Below, in pieces: positions 63,401 through 64,000 of a DNA stretch of 64,000 bases. Origin of the DNA: Paraspadella gotoi (taxonomy: Eukaryota > Chaetognatha); contig JBJCIZ010000239.1 in the NCBI GenBank assembly GCA_051294375.1, positions 3,355,989 through 3,419,988 on the forward strand, in the 5' to 3' direction. Positions within the stretch are counted from its first letter, which is position 1. Each line of letters begins with the position of its first letter. Position numbers and translations under genes: made by a program. The notes below the pieces were generated by a model that saw only the letters and a program-made list of their open reading frames with translations, was not told the origin of the DNA and searched no databases.

Positions 63401-63499
63401 AAATCCGTTTGTCTTGAAAACTTAATTTCAAACTCTTTTTAACAATTATGATAAAATTAAGAAATTAATGTAATAAATCTTTAAAATTATAATTAGAGG
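54490..63499 (-). pseudogene. Third, very noisy forward copy of the channel repeat 2 region
   Basis: Follows 34030-41575 in the same orientation with scattered insertions, including GC-rich bits such as GCGCGCGCGC at 55976-55985 that the first copy lacks, and an extra block of about 185 bases near 55078-55262. Traces remain of the pore exon near 55910-56060, the S5 exon near 57240-57400, the minisatellite near 59200-59770 and the hammerhead at 63341-63385. No exon of useful length stays in frame. It ends exactly at the run of Ns. Most likely unpolished long-read sequence filled in beside a gap. Confidence 0.75.
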
Positions 63500-63524
63500 N
63501 NNNNNNNNNNNNNNNNNNNNNNNN
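63500..63524. other. Assembly gap (25 Ns)
   Basis: Twenty-five N characters. The third copy stops at its left edge, and unrelated sequence begins at 63525. Confidence 1.
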
Positions 63525-64000
63525 ACGTGGAAGTCCAAGGAGATTCACTAGTACCGACATAAAATAAAAAATGGGTACAGCATATAGATCATATAGATCA
63601 TATAGATCATATAGATTTTATTAGATAAAAAAGTCCTGAAAATGTTTTTTTGCTCATCCAGTGGACAAGGTCACTTTATATTTTACAGTGAAAAAATTTA
63701 ATATGTTTCCATGAAAAAGAATATTTATTTTTTAAAATTCTTTGAATAAAATTTCCTACTTGCAACAAAACAGAAAGCCTTTGACTTTGTCAGGCTCATA
63801 ACAAAAGTTACAATAGATAAGACCTGCATTGAATATTGAAGTTCAAAGTAGAAAAACCTCAGGATATGAACTTTGTCTTGCTATGGGGGGGCAAACTCCT
63901 TGATTTTGCAATAGGATTATGGTGTGATTGTTTTGTCACATTAAGAAAAATTGTATTTAAATTGGTTATGGAGTTATTATTTTTTTTTTTTTTTTAGATC
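63525..64000. other. Short unannotated end
   Basis: Contains four exact CATATAGAT units at 63581-63616 and AT-rich sequence ending in a T run. No gene or recognised repeat family is seen. Confidence 0.6.

Overview
The window reads as animal (metazoan or close holozoan) nuclear DNA, probably from a marine invertebrate. The evidence is many short GT-AG introns, an HSC70 ending in EEVD, a four-repeat cyclic-nucleotide-gated channel of the CNGK type, and dense AT-rich repeats with (GA)n/(TC)n microsatellites. I cannot name the species. Everything below comes from reading translations, splice sites and repeats by eye; no search was run.

Layout. (1) 268-3462, minus: a complete nine-exon cytosolic HSP70/HSC70, with heat-shock elements upstream at 3659-4064. 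(2) 5406-7657, plus: a nine-exon phosphate acetyltransferase (Pta), unusual for an animal-like genome. (3) 8184-11892, minus and convergent with Pta: a nine-exon gene for an unrecognised, probably disordered protein with five copies of a short motif, about [RK]-R-[TN]-x-A-D-W-x-x-[KR]-[YF], on symmetric phase-1 exons. (4) 13917 to about 43290, minus: one very large gene of about 35 exons encoding at least 3.5 tandem channel repeats (S1-S6, pore, cyclic-nucleotide-binding domain). Exon phases link the repeats into one polypeptide. The pore filters of repeats 1, 2 and 4 are atypical; only repeat 3 keeps GFGD.

Repeats. The introns hold a family of type I hammerhead ribozyme motifs, CTGA(T/A)GA - stem II - GAAACATGTC, often with a pairing stem I. 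The motifs carry a conserved AATAAA-rich tail containing ATCGTTG and repeatedly sit at the outer ends of inverted repeats. There is also a 635-bp TRIM-like element whose LTRs contain a tRNA/SINE-like block, Helitron-like 3' hairpins ending CTAA, several foldback or TIR elements, a 23-bp minisatellite and telomere-like CCCTAA tracts.

From about 34.0 kb to the 25-base gap at 63500 the same 9-10 kb is present three times in forward, reverse, forward order, with rising indel noise. This is most likely an assembly or read-chimera artefact that truncates repeat 1 of the channel gene. The reverse arm carries a 1094-bp solo-LTR-like insertion with a 5-bp target duplication that the forward arm lacks, so at least two molecules or haplotypes contributed. 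Coding copies beyond 43.3 kb should not be counted as genes.
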